Shown: positions 1 to 8,024 of the stretch, one piece after another
How the letters are laid out: every line of letters starts with the position of its first letter
Position numbering within the stretch: position 1 is the first letter of the stretch
DNA from: CALAZP01 sp964410725
GTDB taxonomy: Bacteria > Bacteroidota > Bacteroidia > Chitinophagales > Saprospiraceae
Assembly: GCA_964410725.1 (NCBI GenBank)
Contig: CAYPID010000054.1
Span: forward strand, 1-13,301
Reading direction: 5' to 3'
Length of the DNA: 13,301 bases
Made by a program: the position numbers and the translations under genes
The notes under the pieces: model-generated
Told to the model about the DNA's origin: nothing
Database searches by the model: none
The model's input: the letters and a program-made list of their open reading frames with translations, nothing else

Positions 1-55
1 GCAAGGGGAGGAAATCGTTCCCTTAATACGGAATCGGAAATGGGAGGGGGTATAA
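1..55 (+). CDS. Possible C-terminal end of a gene entering from the left edge
   Basis: Frame 2 is open from the left edge and stops with TAA at 53-55. It would encode a 17-residue tail ending in RNRKWEGV, which has ordinary protein composition. The gene would be convergent with the DUF2911 gene that ends at 98. The stretch is too short to identify a family, and frame 1 is also open here (to 69), so this may be chance. Nothing else is recognisable between 56 and 97. Confidence 0.25.
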   Translation, partial: QGEEIVPLIRNRKWEGV

Positions 56-97
56 AAGAGAGGGCGTAAGTTTTTCTTATAGAATGGAGCTTGGCGT

Positions 98-970
98 TTA
101 ATTCTTTTGTTGTAATAAGGAATTCCAATACTGGATAGACCTTTCGTTCATGCGAACGAATTCGTCTTTCCCTTCTTGAGCTGCTAACTGGGCGGATATT
201 TTGGCTAATTCAATGGCTTTTTCGTAATTCTTAAGTTGTCCTTCCACTTCTGCCCACACCCTGTGTATGTAGTATTTATTGGGACTGAGATCATTGGCTT
301 TCATTAAATAATTTCTTGCGACTTGGGGGAGTAGCCCAGCTTCTTTTAGATATCTGCCTGACTGATAGTAGGTATCAGCATTAGGGTTATTTTTTACCTG
401 GTAGGCAATTTCTTGGAGCATTTTAGAATGGATGGGGAAAGATATGGGAATGGAGACTTTGGTGTTTTCCCAGTGTATAACCAGGTTGGATTTTTCAAAG
501 GAAATGTTTTCAAAGTAAATTTTTAGATTTTCAGAATGGTAAAATTGAGTATCTGGGATGGCGGTAATTCTTAAGGCGTCTTCTTCGGGGCGGTATTGGT
601 CTCTTCCATCTCCCCAGTGGGAGAGGTTACTGTGAAAAATGATGGTCCATGATTGAGGTTGTGGAATGGCGTAAAGCGCATAAGTACCTTTCGGTAAAAG
701 TTGACCTTGGATGTAGACCGAATCTGAGAAACTAATTTTGGTAGATTCATTGGCGCCAACCCTCCAAATTCGATCAAAGGGGACCAAACTACCAAAAATA
801 GTCCTCCCTCTAACCCCTGGTTGGTGGTAAGCGATTTGAATATTCGTTAGACCTACGGTTTGCTGTAAAGTACAGGGCGGACTAATCAAAGGATGATTAA
901 TTTGTGAAAAAAGGGCAACTCCACTTTTCAGCATGGTTGTTATAACAAAGACTAGGTATAGCTTTTTCAT
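98..970 (-). CDS. Exported DUF2911 domain protein with C-terminal TPR-like helices
   Basis: This 290-residue protein starts at ATG 970-968 after an A-rich stretch, as is usual in Bacteroidota. Residues 1-22 form a Sec signal peptide (KK, then a hydrophobic core, with likely cleavage near FSQ). Residues ~25-178 match the DUF2911 family. Landmarks are YHQPGVRGRTIFG (48-60), VPFDRIWRVGANESTKI (63-79), LPKGTYALYAIP (92-103), WTIIFHSNLSHWG (108-120) and a closing beta strand near 167-176. Residues ~190-290 are helical with tetratricopeptide-like spacing, as in the longer DUF2911 proteins. The family is common in Bacteroidota and is predicted to lie in the periplasm or on the outer membrane; its molecular function is unknown. 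It is divergent from the oxidoreductase gene across 144 bp, so the two could share a control region, but no clear operator is visible. The family call is firm; no role can be assigned. Confidence 0.9.
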   Translation of the reverse strand: MKKLYLVFVITTMLKSGVALFSQINHPLISPPCTLQQTVGLTNIQIAYHQPGVRGRTIFGSLVPFDRIWRVGANESTKISFSDSVYIQGQLLPKGTYALYAIPQPQSWTIIFHSNLSHWGDGRDQYRPEEDALRITAIPDTQFYHSENLKIYFENISFEKSNLVIHWENTKVSIPISFPIHSKMLQEIAYQVKNNPNADTYYQSGRYLKEAGLLPQVARNYLMKANDLSPNKYYIHRVWAEVEGQLKNYEKAIELAKISAQLAAQEGKDEFVRMNERSIQYWNSLLQQKN

Positions 971-1114
971 GAAGATTTAATTTTGATTTTTTTCCTAATC
1001 TACATAATTAAAGATATAGTACTTGAGCCTTTGGCAATTTGAATCGTATAAAATCAGGATTCGACTATTTAATTTTTATACTTAATGATTAAATTGAGAG
1101 AATAAGTATACATT

Positions 1115-2230
1115 ATGAGCAAGAAATTAATACTAAGATTTTTAGGGGGATGTTTGGCGGTATTTTCTTTAGGGTATTCACAGGTTAAGGCCACTGATGA
1201 GCCTGTCCTCAAACTAGCAGTAATTGGATTGGTGCACGACCATGTGCATTGGGTGTTTAATCGAGATTATCAAGATATTCAGGTGGTGGGGATAGTAGAA
1301 ACCAATCAAGAGGCAATTGCTAAATATAAATCCAGATACGGACTTGCAGATTCTTTATTTTTCGATTCTTTTGATGAATTGATGAGGGAGGCACAACCCG
1401 AAGCAGTATCGGCATTTAACGAAACGAATGAACACTTAGAGGTAGTAGAATATTTTGCTCCCCGAGGGATTCCCATTATGGTTGAGAAACCTATGGCTAC
1501 AAAATATGAAGATGCCAAAAGGATGGTGGAGTTGTCGAGGCAATATGAAGTGCCGTTGCTGGTCAATTATGAAACTTCCTGGTATAAAAGTACCTATGAG
1601 ACTGAGCGGATGGTTAATGCTGGAGTCTTGGGTGACATTACTAAGATGGTGTTTAATACTGGACACATGGGACCCAAGGAGATTGGCTGTTCTCCCGAAT
1701 TTTTAGAATGGCTGACTGATTCAATACGAAATGGTGCCGGAGCATTAATGGATTTTGGATGTTATGGTGCTAATTTGGCTACTTGGCTGTTAGCCGGTGA
1801 AGAGCCTTTGCGAGTTACTGCTGTTGCTCAGCGAGTCAAACCCGATATTTATCCCAATGTCGATGATGAAACTACTATAATATTGGAGTATCCTCAAAAG
1901 CAGGTTGTTATTCAAGCGTCGTGGAATTGGTCTTTCCATAGAAAAGATATGGAGGTCTATGGTACAAAGGGAGCAATTTATGCATTAGATTCAGAGAAAA
2001 TGAATTGGTTGGATTTTGATTCAGGTCAGATGAAAGCCCATATTAGCCAAGAGATCACTCCTATTGAAAAAGATCCTTTTCGAATGCTTTTAGAAGTAGT
2101 TCGTGGTCGGTTAATTTTGAATGAAGATTCTTTGTATGGGATCCGTAATAATTTGAAAGTGGTCAAAATTTTGGAGTTGGCTAAGCGATCCAATGAATTG
2201 GGGCGCACGTTGGAATGGGAGGAGATATAA
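1115..2230 (+). CDS. Exported Gfo/Idh/MocA-family oxidoreductase, GFOR-like active-site Tyr
   Basis: This 371-residue protein has a Sec-type signal peptide (about 1-26, ending VKA), without the twin arginines that exported relatives often carry. Residues 31-150 form the Rossmann domain. The usual GxGxxG dinucleotide loop is replaced by GLVHDHVH (38-45). The family EKP motif is intact (124-126). Residues 151-371 form the alpha/beta C-terminal domain, with YETSWY (152-157) and ALMDFGCYGANLATWL (210-225). At the position where most members have the catalytic His (DxGxH), this protein has Tyr217. From family knowledge, Zymomonas glucose-fructose oxidoreductase also has Tyr there and is also periplasmic. 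The likely reaction is NAD(P)-linked oxidation or reduction of a sugar or polyol; substrate unknown. It lies 231 bp upstream of a glycosidase gene on the same strand, so a shared pathway is plausible but a shared transcript is unproven. Family call firm, activity uncertain. Confidence 0.88.
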   Translation: MSKKLILRFLGGCLAVFSLGYSQVKATDEPVLKLAVIGLVHDHVHWVFNRDYQDIQVVGIVETNQEAIAKYKSRYGLADSLFFDSFDELMREAQPEAVSAFNETNEHLEVVEYFAPRGIPIMVEKPMATKYEDAKRMVELSRQYEVPLLVNYETSWYKSTYETERMVNAGVLGDITKMVFNTGHMGPKEIGCSPEFLEWLTDSIRNGAGALMDFGCYGANLATWLLAGEEPLRVTAVAQRVKPDIYPNVDDETTIILEYPQKQVVIQASWNWSFHRKDMEVYGTKGAIYALDSEKMNWLDFDSGQMKAHISQEITPIEKDPFRMLLEVVRGRLILNEDSLYGIRNNLKVVKILELAKRSNELGRTLEWEEI

Positions 2231-2461
2231 AGAATTTCTGGACCTGGAGAGTTGGCCACCTATGGATTAAGTAAAGTACAACCTATGCTTAGGTGAATTT
2301 TGCCGAAGGCGTAAATTTAATTTTAAAAAATAATTTAGAAGAATTTGAAAGTCAATTGAGTTGGGCGTCAAACAAAGAAAATAATATCTCAATAATAGTA
2401 TTTTATTTGGAGAGATATAATTTGATTCGTTTAATAAATCCAAGATTATTAATTTCATTAG

Positions 2462-4615
2462 ATGAACAAAGCGAAAATAAAATCAATATTCAGTGCATGC
2501 TTCTTAATTATAAGTGGCAGTTTGACGTCCCAATCTTTACCACTCCTCGATTGGTTGATTGAAATTCCCCGGGAGAAAGCAAAAGTTACCATTCAAGAAG
2601 ACCGGGTGGTTATGCAAAATGCATTTATTGAACGAACCATTTTGACCACCCCTAATGGGGCTACCATTGAATTCAAGCACCTTCAATCAGGTGAATCTTT
2701 TGTTCGGGCGCTAAGACCTGAGGCTATGGTTACTATAGATGGTACAGTTTATCCAATTGGTGGAATGAAGGGACAACCCATAGAAAATTTCTTTTTAGAC
2801 CGTTGGATTTCTAAAATGGAGCCCTATCCTAATGCTTTCCAGTTTGAAAAGGTGGAGGTAAAACCTATTGAACCCAGATTAGACTGGAAGAGGCGGTCCG
2901 AATGGATCCCATCAGTCGTGGAATGGCCAACCCCAGGAAAAGAAGTTATTTTTACTTATGGCCATCCTAAACTAGAAGTAGCAGTGCAGGTCCACTATGA
3001 AATTTACGATCATCTGCCAGTGATGAGTAAATGGCTCACCGTCCACAATCAAACGGATGGAGCTATTCGAATTAACAAATTTGTTAGTGAAATTCTGGCC
3101 AGTGTAGAAGGTGAAAGTGTAGTGGATGATAAAATTAATTGGGAATTGCCCAATATGACTATTGAGACGGATTATAATTTCGGAGGCATGTCCTCTGACA
3201 ATATACTTTTCACTAGTGTAGATTGGAAAATTGATACCCAATATCGTACACAGGTGAATTATCGTCTGCGAACGCCAGTAACTTTAGAGGTTGCTCCTAA
3301 ATATGGTCCTGATATCCAGCTAGATGAGGGAGAAGAATTTACTTCCTATAGAGTCTGGGAACTTTTGCACGATAGTCGGAATCAGGATAGAAAGGATTTG
3401 GAAAAAAGACGAATGCTGCGGGCTGTTGCCCCATGGGTAACTGAAAATCCAATTATGATGCACGTTAGGAGTGCGGAAACCGAAGCGGTAAAAAGGGCCA
3501 TTGACCAATGTGCAGAGGTGGGATTTGAAATGGTAATCATGACTTTTGGAAGTGGTTTCAATGCAGAGGATGACAGCCCAGAAAATATAGCGAGAATAAA
3601 AAATTTGGTAGAATATGCTCATCAGAAGGGAATAGCTCTGGGTGGATATTCACTTTTAGCCAGCCGGAAAGTGGGTGGAGGTAACGACGTAATCATGCCA
3701 GAGGGACAAACCCCTAGATTTGGAAATTCTCCTTGTTTGGAAAGCCATTGGGGAAGGGAGTATTTCGATAAACTATATCGGATATATCGGGAAACTGGTA
3801 TGGATGTTTTAGAACACGATGGCTCTTATCCAGGCGATATATGTGCTTCCACTGAACATCCAGGACATCGTGGATTAGAAGATTCTCAATGGAAACAATA
3901 TCAAGTTATTCAGCAATTTTACGAATGGTGTCGTTCAGAAGGTATATATTTGAACGTACCTGACTATTATTTTCTTGCTGGAAGTAATAAAACCGGAATG
4001 GGCTACCGTGAGACCAATTGGTCATTGCCCCGAGAATATCAAGAAATTATTGAGAGACAAAATGTTTATGATGGTACAAGGTACAAGACCCCATCAATGG
4101 GGTGGATGTTTGTGCCTTTGGTGGAATACCATGGAGGTGGAGAGGCTGCAACCATAGAGCCGCTGAAAGATCATTTGCCTCATTACGAAAAGAGGTTGGC
4201 CAATTTATTTGGGGCTGGGGTTCAGGCTACTTGGAGAGGTCCACAGCTATATGATACACCTGAAACTAAGCAAGTGGTGAAAAAATGGGTAGATTTTTAT
4301 AAAGAGCACCGCGAAGTATTAGATGGAGACATTATTCACCTTAGGCGACCAGATGGGAGGGACTGGGACGGATTTTTACATGTGAACCCGTGGGGCAAAG
4401 AAAAGGGCTTACTAATGCTTTATAACCCAATGAGTGCATCCTTGCAACGTTCTATCAAAATTCCTGTCTACTATACAGGAGCTAAGGGGAGTGTCTGGGT
4501 TAAATTTTCCAATGGAACCCAAGTTGAAAAGAAAATAGATAGTCAGGGAAATATTGAATTGGAAGTAATCATTCCTGCAGAAGGCAGTTTCTTTGCGATT
4601 ATGCAAAGCAAGTGA
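2462..4615 (+). CDS. Exported clan GH-D (alpha-galactosidase-like) glycoside hydrolase
   Basis: This 717-residue protein has a Sec signal peptide (about 1-24, cleaved near TSQ). Residues ~40-310 are beta-rich, like the N-terminal supersandwich of GH36-type enzymes. Residues ~330-600 look like a (beta/alpha)8 barrel, starting MMHVRS and running through VIMTFGSGF (358-366) and GIALGGYSLLASR (390-402). MDVLEHDGSYPGD (447-459) corresponds to the GH27/GH36 strand carrying the nucleophile Asp, here probably Asp453. A conserved-looking GYRETNWSLPRE (514-525) lies further on. Residues ~620-717 form a beta-sandwich tail. Sugar release from galactosides or related glycans in the periplasm or outside is expected; exact specificity is unknown. 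Canonical GH36 motifs are not all present, so it may belong to an unassigned branch. The ATG at 2462 was chosen because it begins the signal peptide; no Shine-Dalgarno is visible. The next gene starts 42 bp downstream, so this is likely the first gene of an operon. Confidence 0.78.
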   Translation: MNKAKIKSIFSACFLIISGSLTSQSLPLLDWLIEIPREKAKVTIQEDRVVMQNAFIERTILTTPNGATIEFKHLQSGESFVRALRPEAMVTIDGTVYPIGGMKGQPIENFFLDRWISKMEPYPNAFQFEKVEVKPIEPRLDWKRRSEWIPSVVEWPTPGKEVIFTYGHPKLEVAVQVHYEIYDHLPVMSKWLTVHNQTDGAIRINKFVSEILASVEGESVVDDKINWELPNMTIETDYNFGGMSSDNILFTSVDWKIDTQYRTQVNYRLRTPVTLEVAPKYGPDIQLDEGEEFTSYRVWELLHDSRNQDRKDLEKRRMLRAVAPWVTENPIMMHVRSAETEAVKRAIDQCAEVGFEMVIMTFGSGFNAEDDSPENIARIKNLVEYAHQKGIALGGYSLLASRKVGGGNDVIMPEGQTPRFGNSPCLESHWGREYFDKLYRIYRETGMDVLEHDGSYPGDICASTEHPGHRGLEDSQWKQYQVIQQFYEWCRSEGIYLNVPDYYFLAGSNKTGMGYRETNWSLPREYQEIIERQNVYDGTRYKTPSMGWMFVPLVEYHGGGEAATIEPLKDHLPHYEKRLANLFGAGVQATWRGPQLYDTPETKQVVKKWVDFYKEHREVLDGDIIHLRRPDGRDWDGFLHVNPWGKEKGLLMLYNPMSASLQRSIKIPVYYTGAKGSVWVKFSNGTQVEKKIDSQGNIELEVIIPAEGSFFAIMQSK

Positions 4616-4657
4616 AACTGATATATTGAAAAAAGTGTTTAAAAAATAAAGTAAAAC

Positions 4658-5269
4658 ATGGAAACAAAGTCACATTTTTCCGAGAAAGTAAAAGATACCA
4701 TTAAGCAAATGGAGGAAGCTTTAGCAGACGTGGAGAAGAAAATTGAAGAAGGTGCGGAAGATGTAAAGGTTTTTTATCAAAAAGAAAAAGAAAAACTCCA
4801 AGAGCGATTACAAGAGAAAAAGAATAGTTGGAAGGCATCAGTGGATTCAATGAAAAAGCAACTAACGGAGGTTGAAACCTATATTTTGAAGTTGCAAGAG
4901 AAAGTGGCCACTTTACTGAAAGGAGGTCCAGATGGGTTTGATTTAGCTAAAAGTGAAGCAATAGAAATTATTGACCAATTAATTTTATTTTTTGAGAAAA
5001 TAAAAGGTGATGCTGAATCAGGAATGGCCAAAAAATTAGATAATGTTACTTTAAAGCTAACTCAATTCAGACTTCAAGTAGAGGAATTAAATTACCAAGG
5101 GGAAGGTCATTTTGAACAAACACAACAAAAAATGTTGGCTTCGTTGGAGGAAATCCTAACAAGATTGAAGGAAAGGATTAGTGAAAAAGAGCGAATTCAG
5201 CAATTCACTAATGAAATGGGGGAATCCTTTGATCATTTAAAAAAGGCCTTTAAAGGTTTGTTTTCTTAA
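4658..5269 (+). CDS. Cytoplasmic coiled-coil protein of unknown function
   Basis: This 203-residue protein is very rich in Lys, Glu and Gln and has no signal peptide or membrane segment. Residues ~5-88 form a long heptad-like helix with alternating charged blocks. A glycine/proline turn follows at 89-93 (GGPDG). Two further amphipathic helical stretches cover ~96-145 and ~150-199, so a folded-back helical bundle is likely. I do not recognise a family. It could be a scaffold or an apolipophorin-like or late-embryogenesis-like helical protein, but none of these is established. Its position is notable: 42 bp after the glycosidase gene, with its TAA (5267-5269) directly abutting the ATG of the sugar-kinase-like gene. 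Translation of the two is therefore probably coupled and their amounts linked. The coding call is firm; the function is open. Confidence 0.85.
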   Translation: METKSHFSEKVKDTIKQMEEALADVEKKIEEGAEDVKVFYQKEKEKLQERLQEKKNSWKASVDSMKKQLTEVETYILKLQEKVATLLKGGPDGFDLAKSEAIEIIDQLILFFEKIKGDAESGMAKKLDNVTLKLTQFRLQVEELNYQGEGHFEQTQQKMLASLEEILTRLKERISEKERIQQFTNEMGESFDHLKKAFKGLFS

Positions 5270-6331
5270 ATGGTGGTTTCTATCGATTGGAAGTGGTTGG
5301 CATCGCAATTTGATATTGAGGGCCAGCCCGAAGCGTGTATCCCATTGGGAAATGGGCAAATTAATGACACCTTTTTGCTTTCTACAGGGAGGCAAAAATA
5401 TGTATTACAAAAAATAAATACCCAAGTATTTCCCGAACCGGAGAAAATAATGGAGAATGTCAATAGGGTATTAAATCATATTAAAGGCCCTGTTCAACTC
5501 ATTTTGGGAAGAGATGGCCAATTAGGGGTGCCATTTTCCGAAGGATATTGGAGGTTATACCAATATGTTCCAAACACCGTAAGTTTAGATGTGGTCGAAA
5601 AACCTGCCCATGCTTCGAAAGCAGCAGAAGGATTTGGAGATTTTGTATATCAATTATCGAATTTGGATCCAACGCTGATTCACCCAGTACTTCCAAGATT
5701 TCACGATGTACATTGGAGATTAGACCAGTTAAAAACAGCCATTGAAGGTAATCGTGTGAATCGGTGGCAATCTGTGGAAGGCCCCTTAGAGGAATTGATG
5801 GGCCATTCCGATCGGGTGGTCCAATTATATGATCAGATTAAAAATGGTCCATATTCTATTCCTTTGAGAATAACCCATAACGATACCAAAATCAGTAATG
5901 TATTATTGGATAAAAAGACTATGAATCCAGTTGCAGTCGTTGATTTAGATCTGATTATGCCTGGATATGTTTTATTTGATTTGGGGGATATGATTCGGAC
6001 ATTTTTGAGTCCAGCTGATGAAAACGAAAAGGATATTTCCAAAATTGAAATCAGAGAGCCAGTACTAAAATCTTTGGCTCAGGGATACGCCAAGGGTTCT
6101 CGAGGAATTCTTAGAGACATAGAAAAGGAAACCGTCTTAGATGGTGGAATAATGGTCATTTTTATGCAGGCGGCAAGATTTGCAGCAGATTTTTTAAATG
6201 GAGACCAGTATTATAAAATTTTATACAACACGCATAATCAGGTTCGATTTATTAACCAATTAACCTTATTGAATAGAATTTTGGAAAAGGAGAATTTGTA
6301 CCGTGAACTGATTGCGGAGTCCATGAGATAA
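5270..6331 (+). CDS. APH-fold phosphotransferase, probable sugar (N-acetylhexosamine-1-) kinase
   Basis: This 353-residue soluble protein belongs to the aminoglycoside phosphotransferase/choline kinase superfamily. The N-lobe has a nucleotide loop (GNGQINDTF, 27-35) and the ATP-contacting Lys48 in YVLQKIN. Brenner's motif HNDTKISN (203-210) supplies the catalytic Asp205, and VVDLDLIMPG (223-232) supplies the metal-binding Asp225/Asp227. The HNDTK...DLDxxMPG pattern is typical of the subgroup that includes N-acetylhexosamine 1-kinase (NahK). Relatives in Bacteroidota have often been misnamed mucin desulfatase. Phosphorylation of an imported sugar at C1 in the cytoplasm is therefore likely, rather than drug resistance. 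It starts immediately after the coiled-coil gene's stop (0 bp) and is followed 39 bp later by the amidohydrolase gene. No nucleotidyltransferase, the usual partner of such kinases, is visible here. Superfamily call firm; substrate inferred. Confidence 0.85.
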   Translation: MVVSIDWKWLASQFDIEGQPEACIPLGNGQINDTFLLSTGRQKYVLQKINTQVFPEPEKIMENVNRVLNHIKGPVQLILGRDGQLGVPFSEGYWRLYQYVPNTVSLDVVEKPAHASKAAEGFGDFVYQLSNLDPTLIHPVLPRFHDVHWRLDQLKTAIEGNRVNRWQSVEGPLEELMGHSDRVVQLYDQIKNGPYSIPLRITHNDTKISNVLLDKKTMNPVAVVDLDLIMPGYVLFDLGDMIRTFLSPADENEKDISKIEIREPVLKSLAQGYAKGSRGILRDIEKETVLDGGIMVIFMQAARFAADFLNGDQYYKILYNTHNQVRFINQLTLLNRILEKENLYRELIAESMR

Positions 6332-6370
6332 TATTCGAAAAATGTATATTGGAAGACAAATTGGATAGAT

Positions 6371-7468
6371 ATGAATAAGATAGCACTATTAATAGTTCAA
6401 TTGTTGTTGATTTGGTCATGTGCAATCGGACAAGATCAAGATACGATACGAATGGATTTTGAAACTTATCAACCCACATCTACTTTAGTAGTTGATGAAA
6501 ATCCAGTAAAAAAGGCAAAATTTCCTTTTGTAGATATACACAGCCACCATTGGAGAATGGCAACGCAGGATTTAAGCCAACTCATTGAAGAAATGGATAG
6601 CTTAAATATGAAGGTCATTGTAAATCTCAGTGGAAGGGGAGGGGAAGCTTTGGTAGGTATGATGGAAAATGTTAGAAATAGTGGCTATGAGGATAGAATC
6701 GTAATTTTCACTAATGTTAGTTTTAATGGAATAGATGATGACGATTGGACGGATAATGCCGTGAAGCAATTAGAGTTTGATGTAGTCAACGGAGCTAGGG
6801 GACTTAAGATATATAAGAGTTTGGGTATGTCGGTGGAAGATTCAGCTGGAAAAAGAATCGCTGTAGATGATATTAGATTAGATCCCATTTGGGCTAAATG
6901 TGGGGAACTGGGTATCCCTGTTTTAATTCATTCGGCGGATCCGAGGCCTTTTTGGTTTCCTCACGATGAAAAAAATGAAAGATGGCTGGAATTGAAAATT
7001 AATCCGCGTAGAAAAAGGTACCCCAATAACCCAGTTTCTTGGGAAACTATTATTAGTGAACAGCACAATGTATTCCGTAAACATCCGAATACCACCTTTA
7101 TAAATGCACATTTTGGGTGGTATGCTAACGATTTGAAGAAATTGGGAGCGTTAATGGAAGAATTTCCAAATATGTATGTAGAAGTGAGTGCGAATATTGC
7201 GGAGTTGGGACGACAACCCAGAGCTGCTTTGCGATTTTTTGACCAATATCAAGACCGAATCTTATTTGGAAAGGATTCATACAGAATCGATGAGTATTTT
7301 GTTTATTTCAGAACTCTTGAGACAGAGGATGAGTACTTTGATTATGGAAAATATCACGCTTTTTGGCGAATATATGGTTTAGGCCTCCCTGATGAAATCA
7401 TGCGAAAAGTGTATTACAAGAATGCTGTTAAAATCATACCTGGCCTTTCGTTAGAGTTATTTGAATAG
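6371..7468 (+). CDS. Exported Amidohydrolase_2-type metal-dependent hydrolase
   Basis: This 365-residue protein has a signal peptide (about 1-21). A Cys at 17 follows IWS, but Trp at -2 argues against a lipobox, so signal peptidase I cleavage near AIGQ is more likely. The TIM-barrel metal site of the amidohydrolase superfamily is complete in outline: HxH in DIHSHHW (His57, His59), Lys146 in GLKIYKS, His187 in VLIHSADP, His247 in INAHFGW and Asp302 in FGKDS. The pattern fits the Amidohydrolase_2 (PF04909) group, which includes sugar lactonases and decarboxylases rather than ureases. A lactonase or related hydrolase acting in the periplasm suits the neighbouring glycosidase, oxidoreductase and kinase genes, but this is inference. 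It is the last gene of the run and ends 12 bp before the convergent sigma-factor gene, with no obvious hairpin between them. Confidence 0.85.
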   Translation: MNKIALLIVQLLLIWSCAIGQDQDTIRMDFETYQPTSTLVVDENPVKKAKFPFVDIHSHHWRMATQDLSQLIEEMDSLNMKVIVNLSGRGGEALVGMMENVRNSGYEDRIVIFTNVSFNGIDDDDWTDNAVKQLEFDVVNGARGLKIYKSLGMSVEDSAGKRIAVDDIRLDPIWAKCGELGIPVLIHSADPRPFWFPHDEKNERWLELKINPRRKRYPNNPVSWETIISEQHNVFRKHPNTTFINAHFGWYANDLKKLGALMEEFPNMYVEVSANIAELGRQPRAALRFFDQYQDRILFGKDSYRIDEYFVYFRTLETEDEYFDYGKYHAFWRIYGLGLPDEIMRKVYYKNAVKIIPGLSLELFE

Positions 7469-7480
7469 ACCATAAAAATT

Positions 7481-7999
7481 CTAGTTCCATATGCCCGGGT
7501 ACTTTTCATCAATAAACAATTTTAGTTGTTTGCGAGCAAAAAATATCCTACTTTTCACTGTACCAATGGGAAGTTGTAATTCTTCAGCAATTTCCTTGTA
7601 CTTATATCCCTGGTAGTGCATTAAAAAGGGAACCCTAAGCGCGTCTTCTAGTGATTCAACCATTTTCATTAATTCTTGGATAAGCATATTGGTATCTCCA
7701 GAATTCTCGATACTTACTGCCCCAGAGTTGAGATAGAAATCATCTTCAGTTTGATCAATAATGGTGTTTTGCCTGGTTTTTTTGCGATAATTATTGATAA
7801 AAGTATTTTTCATGATGGTCATAGACCAAGCTTTGAAATTTGTATCATCTCTGTATTTGTCTTTGTATCTAAGAACTTTGAAGAGTGTCTCTTGATATAA
7901 GTCTTTGGCCTCTTCACGATTCTGAGTTAATCGATAGGCAAAGGCTTCCATGATGGAAGACATATCTGTGAATCTTGTGGTAATTTCTATCGCGGTCAT
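7481..7999 (-). CDS. ECF-type RNA polymerase sigma factor
   Basis: This 172-residue protein has the two-domain layout of extracytoplasmic-function sigma factors. Region 2 covers about 14-76, with DLYQET (33-38) in the core-binding helix and FKAWSMTIMKNTFINNYRKK (55-74) in the -10-recognition part. A short linker follows. Region 4 covers about 107-162, with the helix-turn-helix YKEIAEELQLPIGTVKSRI (134-152). It directs RNA polymerase to a specific promoter set; the targets are not known. No anti-sigma factor gene lies downstream: the neighbour at 7468 is convergent and unrelated. If it is controlled by an anti-sigma factor, that is encoded elsewhere, or control is transcriptional. A good -7 element sits just upstream of the start (8025-8032). 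It is divergent from purU. The family call is firm. Confidence 0.93.
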   Translation of the reverse strand: MTAIEITTRFTDMSSIMEAFAYRLTQNREEAKDLYQETLFKVLRYKDKYRDDTNFKAWSMTIMKNTFINNYRKKTRQNTIIDQTEDDFYLNSGAVSIENSGDTNMLIQELMKMVESLEDALRVPFLMHYQGYKYKEIAEELQLPIGTVKSRIFFARKQLKLFIDEKYPGIWN

Positions 8000-8024
8000 T
8001 TAATGTCATTTTATATTATACGTT

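Noticed and set aside
2231..2461. Possible exact Bacteroidota promoter before the glycosidase gene
   Set aside because: TATAATTTG occurs at about 2416-2424, but its internal spacing is one base off TAnnTTTG and no -33 element lies at the right distance.
2293..2562. GTG-started 89-residue frame overlapping the start of the glycosidase gene
   Set aside because: It overlaps the glycosidase signal-peptide coding region by about 100 bp in another frame, has no recognisable domain and no ribosome site. The 2231-2461 gap is better read as intergenic, with no clear promoter.
5270..6331. Aminoglycoside resistance kinase or mucin desulfatase
   Set aside because: The motifs are those of the sugar-1-kinase subgroup, the neighbours are sugar genes, and no sulfatase signature is present. 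The desulfatase name is a known annotation carry-over.
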